Below are positions 7,266 to 17,600 of a DNA stretch of 64,000 nt, piece after piece. How positions within the stretch are numbered: the first letter of the stretch is position 1; each line of letters opens with the position of its first letter. Position numbers and translations under genes: made by a program. Origin of the DNA: Flavobacterium hibisci (lineage in GTDB: Bacteria; Bacteroidota; Bacteroidia; Flavobacteriales; Flavobacteriaceae); assembly GCF_020026925.1 (NCBI RefSeq), contig NZ_JAIQDW010000011.1:105166-169165 (forward strand), read 5' to 3'. The notes beneath the pieces are model-generated. The model saw only the letters and a program-made list of their open reading frames with translations, was not told the DNA's origin and did not search any database.

Positions 7266-10200
7266 TTATTTAATTAATGTTAATGATCCTTTTTCTGTTA
7301 TGGTGTGGTTGTAAAAAGTTTTGGCCGTTATACTGTAATAGTAATTGCCGTTTTCAGCGTCCAGATCTTTAATTTTTCCTTTCCAGCCATGAATGTTAAC
7401 CCCGCTTTCTGTATAAATAATACCTCCCCAAGTATCATAAATATCCAGGGTTACATTGTTGAGCCCCTGAAATACAGGCGCAAATGAATCGTTGATTCCG
7501 TCATTATTAGGTGTAAAAGCGTTCGGCATAACGAGCTTATATCCTTTTTCTACAAGAATACTGGTTTCATAAGAATACTGACACCCAAAAGGATAGTTCA
7601 CAACTTGTTTGATGGTATAGGTGCCTTCTCTGGTATAAATATGCTCCGGATTGGTTTCTGTTGAGAAATTACCGTCTCCAAAATCCCATGATGTACTTGT
7701 GAAGTCTCCTGTAGCCTGATTTGTAAATTTAACCGGATCGTAAACAGAATAAAGATCAAACATCTCTTTTCCGTAAGAACTTGTAGAAAAATTTGCGACA
7801 CCTAAAACAGGTTTTTTGACATTATGATTTACATCGGCAGTACAGCCAAAACTATCGGTAACGGTAAAAATGATTAGCCCTTTATTATCGGTTTTCATTA
7901 TTTCGCCATTAGCACCAGAAACAACACCGTCTGACCATTTTAAAGTATAAGGCGGAATACCTCCTTTAACGTGTCCTACAAATGTCTGATCTACAAATCT
8001 CGTATCGCAATTAAAATCAGTTAAAATTTCAATTGTAGGTGTAAGTTGTTCGAATCGTATAATTTTAAAGGTATCTGATTTTTTACAGCCTCTTGAATCT
8101 GTTACTGTAACCGTATAGTTATCAGGCGTAAGCTGACTCAAATCTTCAGTTCGTGCTCCGTTAGACCAGGCATAAGTATAAGGGGCTGTACCACCTGTAA
8201 CAACAAGGTCAATAACACCAGTATTTGCTTTAACGCAGTCAAGCGGGTTTGACACATCTCCTCTTATTTCTAATTCGAGCGGGTCAACAACGATATATTC
8301 TGCCTCGATTACACATAATTTAGCATCGGTAATTTTTACCTTATAGCTTCCTGGACCAAGATTATTTCTTTCAATCCCGGCTGTAGAACCATCACTCCAT
8401 TCCAGTTTAAGAGGCGCCTGCCCGCCAACAAGATTAAGTCGGATGTGTGCATCATTTGCTCCATGGCAGGAAATATTTTGAAAGTCCGGATTAATCATAA
8501 ATACCGGCGCATTGTTAATCGTTATTAGAAAATCTTTCGGACATCCCAAAGCATCAGTAATGGTAATTAGATAGTTTCCTGCAGACAAATTAGACTGTTC
8601 CATGCCCGTTCCTAAATTGCTCCATTTTATAATATATGGATCACCGGTTGTAAAAGGAACACCGCCGGTAATCCCATTAATTTTTATAACTCCATCCCTT
8701 ACACTGTAACAAGTTAAATGAGTAACAGAGTAGTTTAATTTAATTTCAGGGTTTTGCAGTATTTCTACTTTTAGAGAAACTGTACAACCTGAATTGTCCG
8801 TAACCGTTAAATTGTAAGTACCTGCATACAGGTTCTTTAAATTTTGAAGATTACTTCTAAACCCATTTGGCCCTGTCCAGCTGTAACGATGGCTAGGTCT
8901 TCCTCCTGATGAACTTACATTAATTTCACCGGTATTATATCCGTAGCATAAGATATCAACCTGGCTTTCCCATTTTACTTCCAGTAATGGTGGTTCAATA
9001 ACGGTAAAACTGGTTCCTGTAAGTACACCACAATTATTAGCTTCTGTTATTTTAACCTGATATACTCCTTTTTCTAAATTATTTATGTTTCCGGAATTAA
9101 CAGTATATGGATTTCCATCTTTTGTCCAGACAAAATTGTAAGGAGGTGTACCGCCGGTTACAGAAGTATTGATAGTTCCGTTTTTTAATCCAAAACACGT
9201 AATGTCGTTTTTACTTTCGCCTGTAATTCTAAATTCTCCCGGCTCTGAGACATAATATGAAGTAGTAAAAGGACAGCCCCCATTATCTCTGATTGATAAA
9301 TAATAGGTACCTGCTTTTAAATTAGAAATATCCTGATCTGAACTCGTAAATCCGTTAGGACTTGTCCAGGATATTATGTAGGGGGTTCCTGTTGCATAAG
9401 GTGTTCCTCCACTTACAACTATGTTGATACTCCCGTCATTTGATCCATAACATTTGCCATTTTTTATAGTCTGAACTACTTTTATTATTGGTTCTACCGT
9501 AACGGTAACAGTAAAATCAGGCCCAGGACATGAAGTCGATATTGGAGATACAGTATAGGTTACCGTTGCAGGACTGGCAGTATTATTTATCAAGGTCTGG
9601 CTAATACTTGTTCTAGGACTTGACTGCGCACTTGCACCGCTTACCGCACCCGGTGGAGAAACTACTGGATTAGACCATATATAAGTAGTTCCTGAAGGGA
9701 CATTATCTGTTGTTCCGTTACTGATAGGTGTAATCTGAAAAGTATTGCCACTGCATATTTTTGCTGTTTTAGGAGTTATAACAGGAGAAAGAACCATGTC
9801 AACAGAAAAATTTCTTGATACTGTTGAGGTTCCACAGCTGTTTGTAACACTAAATGTTGCTACATAATTTCCGGTAGTCGTATAATTAATAGCCCCAGGA
9901 TTAGGTAGTGTAGAAGTTGACGGTGTACCTCCCGGGAAACTCCATAAGTATGTAATTTCTGAAGCAGGGGAACAGGTTTCTTCTACTAATCCTTCAGGGT
10001 AGATTGTTGCCGATTTACAAAAATCTGAAATTGGTTTCAAAGAAATAACAGGTTTCTTTTTTACATGGATTGCCTGAGTGGTTTCACGCTCTATTCCACA
10101 AGAATTCCATGTTCTAAGTCTTAGATAATAAATTCCTGGGGTTGTAAAATTAAAAGCAGGATCTTTAGAAGAGGAATAAGTTCCGTTTGCAAAATTCCAT

Positions 10201-11606
10201 TGACCTCTTCCTGATCCGGGCGAAGTTTCTTTACCACAATATGCCGGAGAATAACCAGTCACATCCCAAAAGAAACTTGAAACACCACAGCTTAAATTGG
10301 TGTCGGTAGTATTGTTTATCTGAACTGTTTCTGATGCACAGGCATTGCCAAAAGTAAATTGTGGCTGTAATACGGGTTCCACACAGATGTATTGTGCAGC
10401 AGGAGTGATCCCGACACCACAAGGTGTTGTAGCATTCAGGGTAACTTTATAAGTACCTGGCGCTGAATAGGAGTGATAGGGATTAACTTCTCTCGAAGTT
10501 GTACCATCTCCAAAATCCCAGGTATAAACATTCACAGTACTACAACCATTAGTATAACCTGCATAGGTTGAATTATTGAAGCGTACACCTGAATTTACAC
10601 ATGCAACAGACGGAATGTTAAAACTAATTACCGGCACGTCTAAAATAATAATGGGACCAGCAGTAAGATAAGTGCTTCCACAAGATGTTGTAATAGTTAA
10701 GGTAACAGTATTTCCTGACGGACAGTTAGCCCTTGTAAACTTATGTGGAATAGGAAAATTTTGTGAAGCCTGAGGATTGAACCTGTTATAATAAACAGAG
10801 CTTTCAAGTTGTGCCTGAGTATAAGGTTGAGTTGTGCCATCGCCATAGTCGACCACATATCTGGTATCTGATGGGTTAAGTGCCCAGGAACCAATCGCAA
10901 AATCCATTGGGTCTACCGGCACACATAAATTAGTTGTGTTTCCGGGAGCGATAAGGGCACCAATTGGATTATTAGAGTTCTTAACAACATACGTGACAGA
11001 ATTATTACAGCTTCCAACGGCAGTAATCACCATATTAAAAGAACCCAATTTTTGGTATTCGTGAGTTTTTGGAAAAGTGACATTTGTTTCCGCACTTCCG
11101 TCGCCCCAGTTAACATTATAAGATGTTACACATGAAGCAGAAGCTGAACTATTTCCAACATTAATAGTATATTTTGGATTTGAATTATTGTCCCCGCATC
11201 TTTCAAAAGGTTTATTAGAACCCGGAGCATTTAGATCAGTAAATTTTAAATCGGGTTTTTGTTTTACAGAAACAGTTTTTGTAATAGAAGTTTCGCCACT
11301 GGCATCTGTAACGGTTAGTTTTACACTAAAATTCTGAGTTCCGCAACCTACTGCAGTAAAGATGTGAGTCGGGTTCATTTCGCTCGAAGTTGTCCCGTCA
11401 TCAAATTCCCATTTGTAAGTAAGAGGTCCAGTACCGCTTGCATTGGAGTTAAAAGTAACCGGAGTGCCGGAACAGGCACCATCATTGGTAAAACTGAAAT
11501 TAACGGTTGGAGGTAAAAATAATTTATTTGAACTGTTTTCGAAACTGTAAACAGTTGTGGTAATTATTGAAATAAAAAGTAATGTTAAGAAGTAAAGTTT
11601 CTTCAT
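7266..11606 (-). CDS. Giant PKD/SprB-repeat surface adhesin, T9SS type B sorting domain
   Basis: Using the ATG at 11604-11606, which opens a clear signal peptide (MKKLYFLTLLFISIITTTVY), the protein has 1446 residues; the frame extends 144 nt upstream without signal character. About 30-680 holds PKD-type beta-sandwich domains (repeated WDFGDGT / WEFDDGT with NPTHIF or NPYHSY). About 700-1200 holds SprB-type repeats (GGTPPYNFVWTKDG, ...NLxxGxYxVxITDxxGC), each with paired Cys. Another PKD domain follows (SWDFGDGNFSTETNPEHIY). The last 90 residues are a type B C-terminal domain (MPNAFTPNNDGINDSF ... GNYYYSI), the signal for export by T9SS. The PorP/SprF gene follows by 18 nt. Probable role: cell-surface adhesion or gliding; ligand unknown. 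Confidence 0.92.
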   Translation of the reverse strand: MKKLYFLTLLFISIITTTVYSFENSSNKLFLPPTVNFSFTNDGACSGTPVTFNSNASGTGPLTYKWEFDDGTTSSEMNPTHIFTAVGCGTQNFSVKLTVTDASGETSITKTVSVKQKPDLKFTDLNAPGSNKPFERCGDNNSNPKYTINVGNSSASASCVTSYNVNWGDGSAETNVTFPKTHEYQKLGSFNMVITAVGSCNNSVTYVVKNSNNPIGALIAPGNTTNLCVPVDPMDFAIGSWALNPSDTRYVVDYGDGTTQPYTQAQLESSVYYNRFNPQASQNFPIPHKFTRANCPSGNTVTLTITTSCGSTYLTAGPIIILDVPVISFNIPSVACVNSGVRFNNSTYAGYTNGCSTVNVYTWDFGDGTTSREVNPYHSYSAPGTYKVTLNATTPCGVGITPAAQYICVEPVLQPQFTFGNACASETVQINNTTDTNLSCGVSSFFWDVTGYSPAYCGKETSPGSGRGQWNFANGTYSSSKDPAFNFTTPGIYYLRLRTWNSCGIERETTQAIHVKKKPVISLKPISDFCKSATIYPEGLVEETCSPASEITYLWSFPGGTPSTSTLPNPGAINYTTTGNYVATFSVTNSCGTSTVSRNFSVDMVLSPVITPKTAKICSGNTFQITPISNGTTDNVPSGTTYIWSNPVVSPPGAVSGASAQSSPRTSISQTLINNTASPATVTYTVSPISTSCPGPDFTVTVTVEPIIKVVQTIKNGKCYGSNDGSINIVVSGGTPYATGTPYIISWTSPNGFTSSDQDISNLKAGTYYLSIRDNGGCPFTTSYYVSEPGEFRITGESKNDITCFGLKNGTINTSVTGGTPPYNFVWTKDGNPYTVNSGNINNLEKGVYQVKITEANNCGVLTGTSFTVIEPPLLEVKWESQVDILCYGYNTGEINVSSSGGRPSHRYSWTGPNGFRSNLQNLKNLYAGTYNLTVTDNSGCTVSLKVEILQNPEIKLNYSVTHLTCYSVRDGVIKINGITGGVPFTTGDPYIIKWSNLGTGMEQSNLSAGNYLITITDALGCPKDFLITINNAPVFMINPDFQNISCHGANDAHIRLNLVGGQAPLKLEWSDGSTAGIERNNLGPGSYKVKITDAKLCVIEAEYIVVDPLELEIRGDVSNPLDCVKANTGVIDLVVTGGTAPYTYAWSNGARTEDLSQLTPDNYTVTVTDSRGCKKSDTFKIIRFEQLTPTIEILTDFNCDTRFVDQTFVGHVKGGIPPYTLKWSDGVVSGANGEIMKTDNKGLIIFTVTDSFGCTADVNHNVKKPVLGVANFSTSSYGKEMFDLYSVYDPVKFTNQATGDFTSTSWDFGDGNFSTETNPEHIYTREGTYTIKQVVNYPFGCQYSYETSILVEKGYKLVMPNAFTPNNDGINDSFAPVFQGLNNVTLDIYDTWGGIIYTESGVNIHGWKGKIKDLDAENGNYYYSITAKTFYNHTITEKGSLTLIK

Positions 11607-11859
11607 GTAGTATAATTCGGTTATTTTCGGCGGTAAAAGTATGTGTTTTTTTTTAATCAAAGAAAGATTACGAATAATGATTTTGAATAATTTGTAAGTT
11701 TTATAGCAAAATTGATAAAACCTGAAATTTCTTTTGTAGAGATAAATCACGAATCATTTATACAATAGTTTTAACTCTTTCACAATAAGTCAAAAGAATC
11801 AAATAATAATCAGAACCTTGTAAATAATAATTGTTAGTATGATAGTAAGAAACATATTA

Positions 11860-11867
11860 TACATTTG
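11860..11867 (+). promoter_or_regulatory. Candidate -7 element for the LytS-type operon
   Basis: TACATTTG fits the Bacteroidota -7 consensus TAnnTTTG and lies 26 nt before the GTG start at 11894. No TTG is found at the usual 19-21 nt upstream, so only half of the promoter is supported. Confidence 0.4.
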
Positions 11868-11893
11868 TCAGACAACAACCAAAAACAAGCAAA

Positions 11894-13825
11894 GTGAATC
11901 TAAAATTACATCTTATAATTTTCTTTTTCGTCTTTCATATCTGCGGAATATTACATGCACAAAATGTTCAGTTAGATAGTTTAAAAAGGGTGGTTGAAAA
12001 CACTAAGACTGACACGATCAAAGTTGATCAATATAATAAAATAGCCGACTTATATAAAGAAATTGATCCTGATTTGACTTTTTCTTACGCTCAGAAAGCA
12101 ATTGTTATTAGTTTAAAAAACGAATATCATTTTGGATTGGCAACAGCATATGTAAACCAGGGAAATGCTTCTATAATACTCGGAAATTATCCGGATGCCC
12201 TGAAATTCTTTAAAAAAGCACAATCAGAATTTGAAATCGCATTGCAAAAAGAAGCCAACAAAAAGCGAATAAAAAGCGGTCTGGCTCGTGCTTATACAAG
12301 TTCCGGAGTTGTGTATTCCGAGCAGGGAGATTATACCTCATCATTAAAAAATTATGAAAAAGGCCTAAAATTATATCAACAGATTGACCAAAAGGAAGGC
12401 ATTTCTAAAACGCTGAATAATATTGGAATTCTCTATAAATCGCAGCAAAAATATCCTAAAGCATTGCAATATCTCAAAGAGGCACACAAGATACAAACTC
12501 TTTTAAGTGAAAAAAATGCCCCAATGACATTGACTAATATTGGTGTTATTTATTTTGAAACTGGGGAATATCAAAATGCGATTCAGTTTTACCGGAAAGC
12601 TCAAAAAGGATTTGAGAAAAACGAAAACAAACGCGGTTCTGCATTACTCAATAATTATTTAGGAGATTATTATAAAGCACAGAAGAATTTTATTCTGGCA
12701 AATGAATATTATCAGAAATCATTGGCTTTGTATGAGGAAATTCAGAATAAATTCGGGGCTTCTCTTGCTTTGTACAACATTGGATTGTTGTTGCAGGAGC
12801 AGAAAAAATACAAAGAGGCTGTACATTTTGCTACGAAATCATTGGCCTATGCTCAGGAAATTGGCGTACTCGATCAAACTTTCCACACAGAAGAATTGCT
12901 AAGTGAATTGTACGAATCCTTAAAAGAACCTGAAGCTGCACTGGCTCATTATAAAAAATCAATTATTGCCCGTGACAGTATCATCAATCAGGAAACCAGC
13001 AAAAAGTTTGCAATGGCGGAAATGAATTATGAGTATAAGAAAAAAGAGGCCTTACTTTCTGAAAAGCACAAAAGAGAATTTCAGTTGATTGTGTTCTCTG
13101 TCTTGGGAGGTATTTTACTCGTTGTTTTAGGCTGGGTCATTTATAACCGAATGCAGGTAAAACGCCAACTCACACTTAAAAAAGAATTGGCGGAATACGA
13201 ACAGAAAGCACTTCATATGCAAATGAATCCGCATTTTGTGTTCAACTGCCTGAGTTCAATTTCGAGTTTTATTGTACAGAACGGAACCGACTCGGCGCTG
13301 AAATATTTGTCGAAATTTTCAAAGCTGATGCGTCTGACACTTGAATATTCTAAAGGTTCTCTTATTCCGATAGACAAAGAAATCGAAAGCCTTCAGAATT
13401 ATCTGGAACTGGAACAGCTTCGTTTTGAGAATAAATTTGAATTCGAAATCCATTCAAGCGAAAATGTAGAATTCAATGTGGGACTGCCTCCTTTGCTGAT
13501 TCAGCCTTTTGTTGAAAATGCGATCCTTCACGGTTTGGTTCCCAAAGAAGGAAAAGGAAAAATAAATGTCGATTTTGATGTACAAAACGAGCAACTGATC
13601 TGCACTATTACTGATGACGGAATTGGACTATCAGAATCTAAACTCTTAAAAGAAAATTCGGTTACGGCACATCAGTCAATGGCATTGGATATTACAAAAA
13701 AACGCCTTAAGATTATGGAATCCATTACATCCAAATCAGCAAAAATTGAAATTCTGGAATTAAATTCAAACAAACAAACAGGTACAAAAGCAATATTGTA
13801 TTTGCCTGTTCAATATATATCATAA
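11894..13825 (+). CDS. TPR sensor histidine kinase, LytS/YehU type
   Basis: This 643-residue protein starts at a GTG, chosen because it opens a good signal peptide (LIIFFFVFHICGILHAQ) and no ATG lies nearby. About 40-365 is a run of tetratricopeptide repeats (GDYTSSLKNYEKGLKLY, KYPKALQYLKEAHKI, GEYQNAIQFYRKAQK), predicted periplasmic. A transmembrane segment lies at about 396-417. The cytoplasmic His_kinase domain carries the phospho-acceptor His in MNPHFVFNCLSSI, and the HATPase domain has PPLLIQPFVENAILHG and TDDGIGLSES. This fold pairs with LytTR regulators, and one starts 10 nt downstream, followed by a giant leucine-rich surface protein gene. Sensing and control of the surface protein is inference. 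Confidence 0.9.
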   Translation: MNLKLHLIIFFFVFHICGILHAQNVQLDSLKRVVENTKTDTIKVDQYNKIADLYKEIDPDLTFSYAQKAIVISLKNEYHFGLATAYVNQGNASIILGNYPDALKFFKKAQSEFEIALQKEANKKRIKSGLARAYTSSGVVYSEQGDYTSSLKNYEKGLKLYQQIDQKEGISKTLNNIGILYKSQQKYPKALQYLKEAHKIQTLLSEKNAPMTLTNIGVIYFETGEYQNAIQFYRKAQKGFEKNENKRGSALLNNYLGDYYKAQKNFILANEYYQKSLALYEEIQNKFGASLALYNIGLLLQEQKKYKEAVHFATKSLAYAQEIGVLDQTFHTEELLSELYESLKEPEAALAHYKKSIIARDSIINQETSKKFAMAEMNYEYKKKEALLSEKHKREFQLIVFSVLGGILLVVLGWVIYNRMQVKRQLTLKKELAEYEQKALHMQMNPHFVFNCLSSISSFIVQNGTDSALKYLSKFSKLMRLTLEYSKGSLIPIDKEIESLQNYLELEQLRFENKFEFEIHSSENVEFNVGLPPLLIQPFVENAILHGLVPKEGKGKINVDFDVQNEQLICTITDDGIGLSESKLLKENSVTAHQSMALDITKKRLKIMESITSKSAKIEILELNSNKQTGTKAILYLPVQYIS

Positions 13826-13835
13826 CAAAAAGCCA

Positions 13836-14597
13836 ATGATAACAGCCTTACTTATAGACGATGACAAACATCTACGAACAGGTTTAAAAGCACTTTTAGA
13901 ACGCTACACGAATGATATTTTTATTATTGGTGAAGCCGAAAGTGTTAAAACAGGAATAGCCGCTATTGAAAAACTAAAGCCTCAGGTTATTTTTCTCGAT
14001 ATTCATCTGACTGACGGAACAGGTTTTGACATTCTGGAAAATCTTTCAAAAATAAATGGAAAACTTAAAGCACATGTTGTTTTTATTACGGCTCATGAAC
14101 AATATGCTTTAAAAGCGTTTAAATTCAGTGCTTTAGATTTTATTCTGAAACCCGTAGATCCTGAAGAATTGCAGGATACAATGGTAAAAATTAAAGATGC
14201 TGTCGGCAAAAAGAATTCTTTTGAAAACATTGATTTACTGCTTGAAAACATTCGGAAAAAAGTAGATAATTTCAAGCGAATCGCTTTATCAACAAGCGAT
14301 GGCATTCATTTGTTTGAAGTTGCAGATATTATTCGCTGCGAAGCGAAAGCCAATTATACCGAGTTTTTTATAAAAAATCACAAGCCGGTTTTAATTTCAA
14401 AAACATTAAAAGAATACGAAGAACTGCTCGCAGAACATGGTTTTGAACGCATTCACCAATCGCATTTAATTAACCTTTCGTATTTGAAATCATATATAAA
14501 ATCAGATGGCGGTTATGTAATTATGGCCGATAACAGTAATATTCCAATTGCCCAAAGCAAAAAGGAGAAACTGCAGGAAATGATCAAATCCTTATAA
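13836..14597 (+). CDS. LytTR family response regulator
   Basis: This is a 253-residue protein. The receiver domain (about 1-125) shows LLIDDDKHLR, phospho-acceptor Asp in VIFLDIHLTDG (about residue 55), the Thr in FITAHE and Lys in LKPVDPEEL. After a linker, a LytTR DNA-binding domain (about 150-253) shows ISTSDGI-like start, DIIRCEAKANYTEF, LISKTLKEYEELL and FERIHQSHLINL. LytTR proteins bind paired direct repeats as dimers. It follows the LytS-type kinase by 10 nt and precedes the leucine-rich repeat gene by 46 nt, so the three likely form one transcript. Confidence 0.93.
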   Translation: MITALLIDDDKHLRTGLKALLERYTNDIFIIGEAESVKTGIAAIEKLKPQVIFLDIHLTDGTGFDILENLSKINGKLKAHVVFITAHEQYALKAFKFSALDFILKPVDPEELQDTMVKIKDAVGKKNSFENIDLLLENIRKKVDNFKRIALSTSDGIHLFEVADIIRCEAKANYTEFFIKNHKPVLISKTLKEYEELLAEHGFERIHQSHLINLSYLKSYIKSDGGYVIMADNSNIPIAQSKKEKLQEMIKSL

Positions 14598-14643
14598 GAT
14601 ATATCTCCAAACTATAAACTAATCCAAAAACAACCTTTTAATT

Positions 14644-17600
14644 ATGCAAAGAAAAATACTTTTGTTTGTGCTTTTACTGACCACGATAGTAAAGGCACAA
14701 AATGTTGCTGTCCCCGATGCAAATTTCAAAGCCAAATTGCTGGAAGCTGATGTTACAAATTCCATAGCACTGAATTCCGCTGGTATTTCAATTAAAATAG
14801 ATGCCAACAACAACGGTGAAATTGATACTAATGAAGCCTTAGCAGTATATCAGCTGAAAGTTTCGAATTCAGGAATTCTTAATTTAACAGGAATTGCCAG
14901 TTTTACCAATCTTAAAAATTTAGATTGTTCCAATAACATCCTTTTAAACCTGGATGTTACAGCTTTAACCAATCTGACAAACTTAAATTGTTCAGCCAAT
15001 TATCTGACGGCATTTAATGTCAGTACATTAACCAATCTTGTCAATCTTTTTCTGGACCAAAACCGATTAACCAGTCTGGATGTTAGTGGTTTAAGTAATC
15101 TTAAGATTTTATTCTGCAGTAATAATAAACTGACAAGCCTTAATGTCAATGGTTCAACCAGTGTTAAAACGCTATTTTGCAGCAGCAATGAACTTACAAG
15201 CCTTGATCTTGCCGGATTAACCAGTCTTGAATTATTGCTTTGTGAAACTAATAAACTTACCAATCTTAATCTAAATGGCTTAACCAATCTTAAATCATTG
15301 ATTTGTAGCTATAATAATTTGGCTATTCTTAATTTAAATGGTTTAACAAACCTGGATAGCCTTGAGTGTAATTATAATCTTCTTACGAGTCTGGATGTTA
15401 GTAGTTTATCTAAACTTACGAAGCTGGATTGCTTTTATAATCAAATTACAAGTTTAGATTTAAGCAATACAACTCTTTTAACAGAATTAAGCTGTGGCGA
15501 AAACCACATTACTACTTTAAATCTGAGTGGTTTAAGCAATCTTAAAACTTTAGCCTGTTCGTACCTGCCTAATAATTTAATTATCAATGGATCGAACCTG
15601 ACAGCTTTGAAAACGTTTCAATACACAGGTTCAAATTCAGATTTAACCTTAAATGGTTTTCCTGCTATTGAAAATTTTAATTTAAATTTATCTCCGGCAA
15701 ACATCACTCTAAATGTATCCGGACTTAATACGCTTGCCAATATTAATCTGTTTAATAACCAAACCACCAGTTTTACTGTAAACGGTTCGGGGACAACTCA
15801 TATTAAATCTATCAATTGTTCCAACGGTAAATTAACGAGTTTAAACTTAAATGGTTTAAACAATCTGGCTTCACTGAACTGCAGCAATAATAAATTGACA
15901 AGTCTAAGTTTAACGAATTTAACCAGCCTGACTTCCTTAAATTTTAGCCTGAACAAAATTACCAATATCGATTTAAGCAGTGTTCCTAATTTGAAATATT
16001 TGGATTGCAATAACAACGTTCTGGGAAGTTTAGATGTGAGTGGATTAACAAATCTGGAATATCTGGATTGCTCGAATCATATTTCGACAACCACCATAGG
16101 AAACCAAATTACTTCTTTAGCTGTCGGAGGATTAACAAAACTGAAATATTTAGATTGTTCTAACTATGGTTATAATGGTGTATTGGGCGCATTAGGAAAC
16201 GTAATTACTTCTTTGGATGTAAATAATTTAACGCTGCTGGAACAATTAAAATGTTCCAAAAATCGTCTTCCTTCCTTAATTGTAAACGGACTGACAAATC
16301 TGACTACTTTAGATTGTTCTTATAATTTATTGACGAGTTTAGATTTGATAGGCTTAACACAATTGACAAATTTGAATTATGCGCACAATCAACTTTCGAA
16401 TCTTAATATGATTGGTTTAATCAATATTAAGGAATTAGATTGTTCCTATAATACTATAAGTACATTAAATGTTTTGGGAATGCCTAATATTACAACATTA
16501 AATTGTAGCTTCAATGCGCTTACTACTTTAAACTTGAGCGGACTAAGCCAGCTTACAAAACTACATTGCGGCAATAATTTACTCACAAGTCTGGATGTAA
16601 ATACGTTTACAAACCTGACCAACTTAAGCTGCAACAACAATAAACTGACTACGCTGGATGTAAATAATTTAACCAATTTGGACTATTTGCAATGCGGTGC
16701 TAATAAACTTTCCGGACTGAATGTAAATAACCTGACCAAGCTTACAAATTTACATTGCAGCGGTAATGAATTGACAAATCTTGATGTCAGCAATTTAACG
16801 TCACTGTTATATTTAGGATGCAGTGTTAATCAGCTTACGGCTCTTGATCTTAGTGGTCTGACAAATCTTTTGGATATCGAATGCAGAAATAATCAATTGA
16901 CGAATATTGATATTACTACTTTATCAAATTTAAGATCTATTGATTGCAGATATAACCAGATTACAAATCTTAATGTTGCTAATTGTCCGGCACTTAATAC
17001 GGTATCCTGTACTAATAATCAAATCACAACACTTGATGTGAGTTCATTAAAAAATCTTTCAAATTTATATTGTGCTAATAATTTGCTTACGAATTTATTC
17101 ATGAAAAATGGCCGTAGTGAAACTCTGGATTTTTCCGGAAATCCGGGCTTAGCTTACATTTGTGCCGATGATGCTCAAATGGCGTATGTGCAATCGCAAC
17201 TGAACAGCATGGGAATGACGGCAACAGTGGCAAATTCGTACTGTAGCTTCACTCCTGGAGGACAGCATAATACAGTTGTGGGAACGACAATATTTGATGG
17301 AAACAATAATGGCTGTAATCTTAACGATCCCTTGCATCCAAACATCAGGATAGATATAAACGACGGAACAACTACAGGTTCAGCTTTTACCAATACTGAC
17401 GGAACTTCCACATTCTATACACAGGCAGGAACTTATAGTATATTTCCAAATATAGAAAATGCGGGTGCTTTCAATATCTCACCTGCAAGTGCTACAATTG
17501 ACTTTACTGATAATAATTACAACACCAATTATCAAAGCTTTTGTTTGTCTGCAAATGGAGTACATCCCGATGTTGAAATAGTGATCAGTCCAATTACCCC

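Noticed and set aside
15000..15287. Minus-strand open frames across the LRR gene (also 15798-16016 and 16446-16676)
   Set aside because: They are antisense shadows of the repeats, giving Leu/Val/Arg-rich low-complexity translations.
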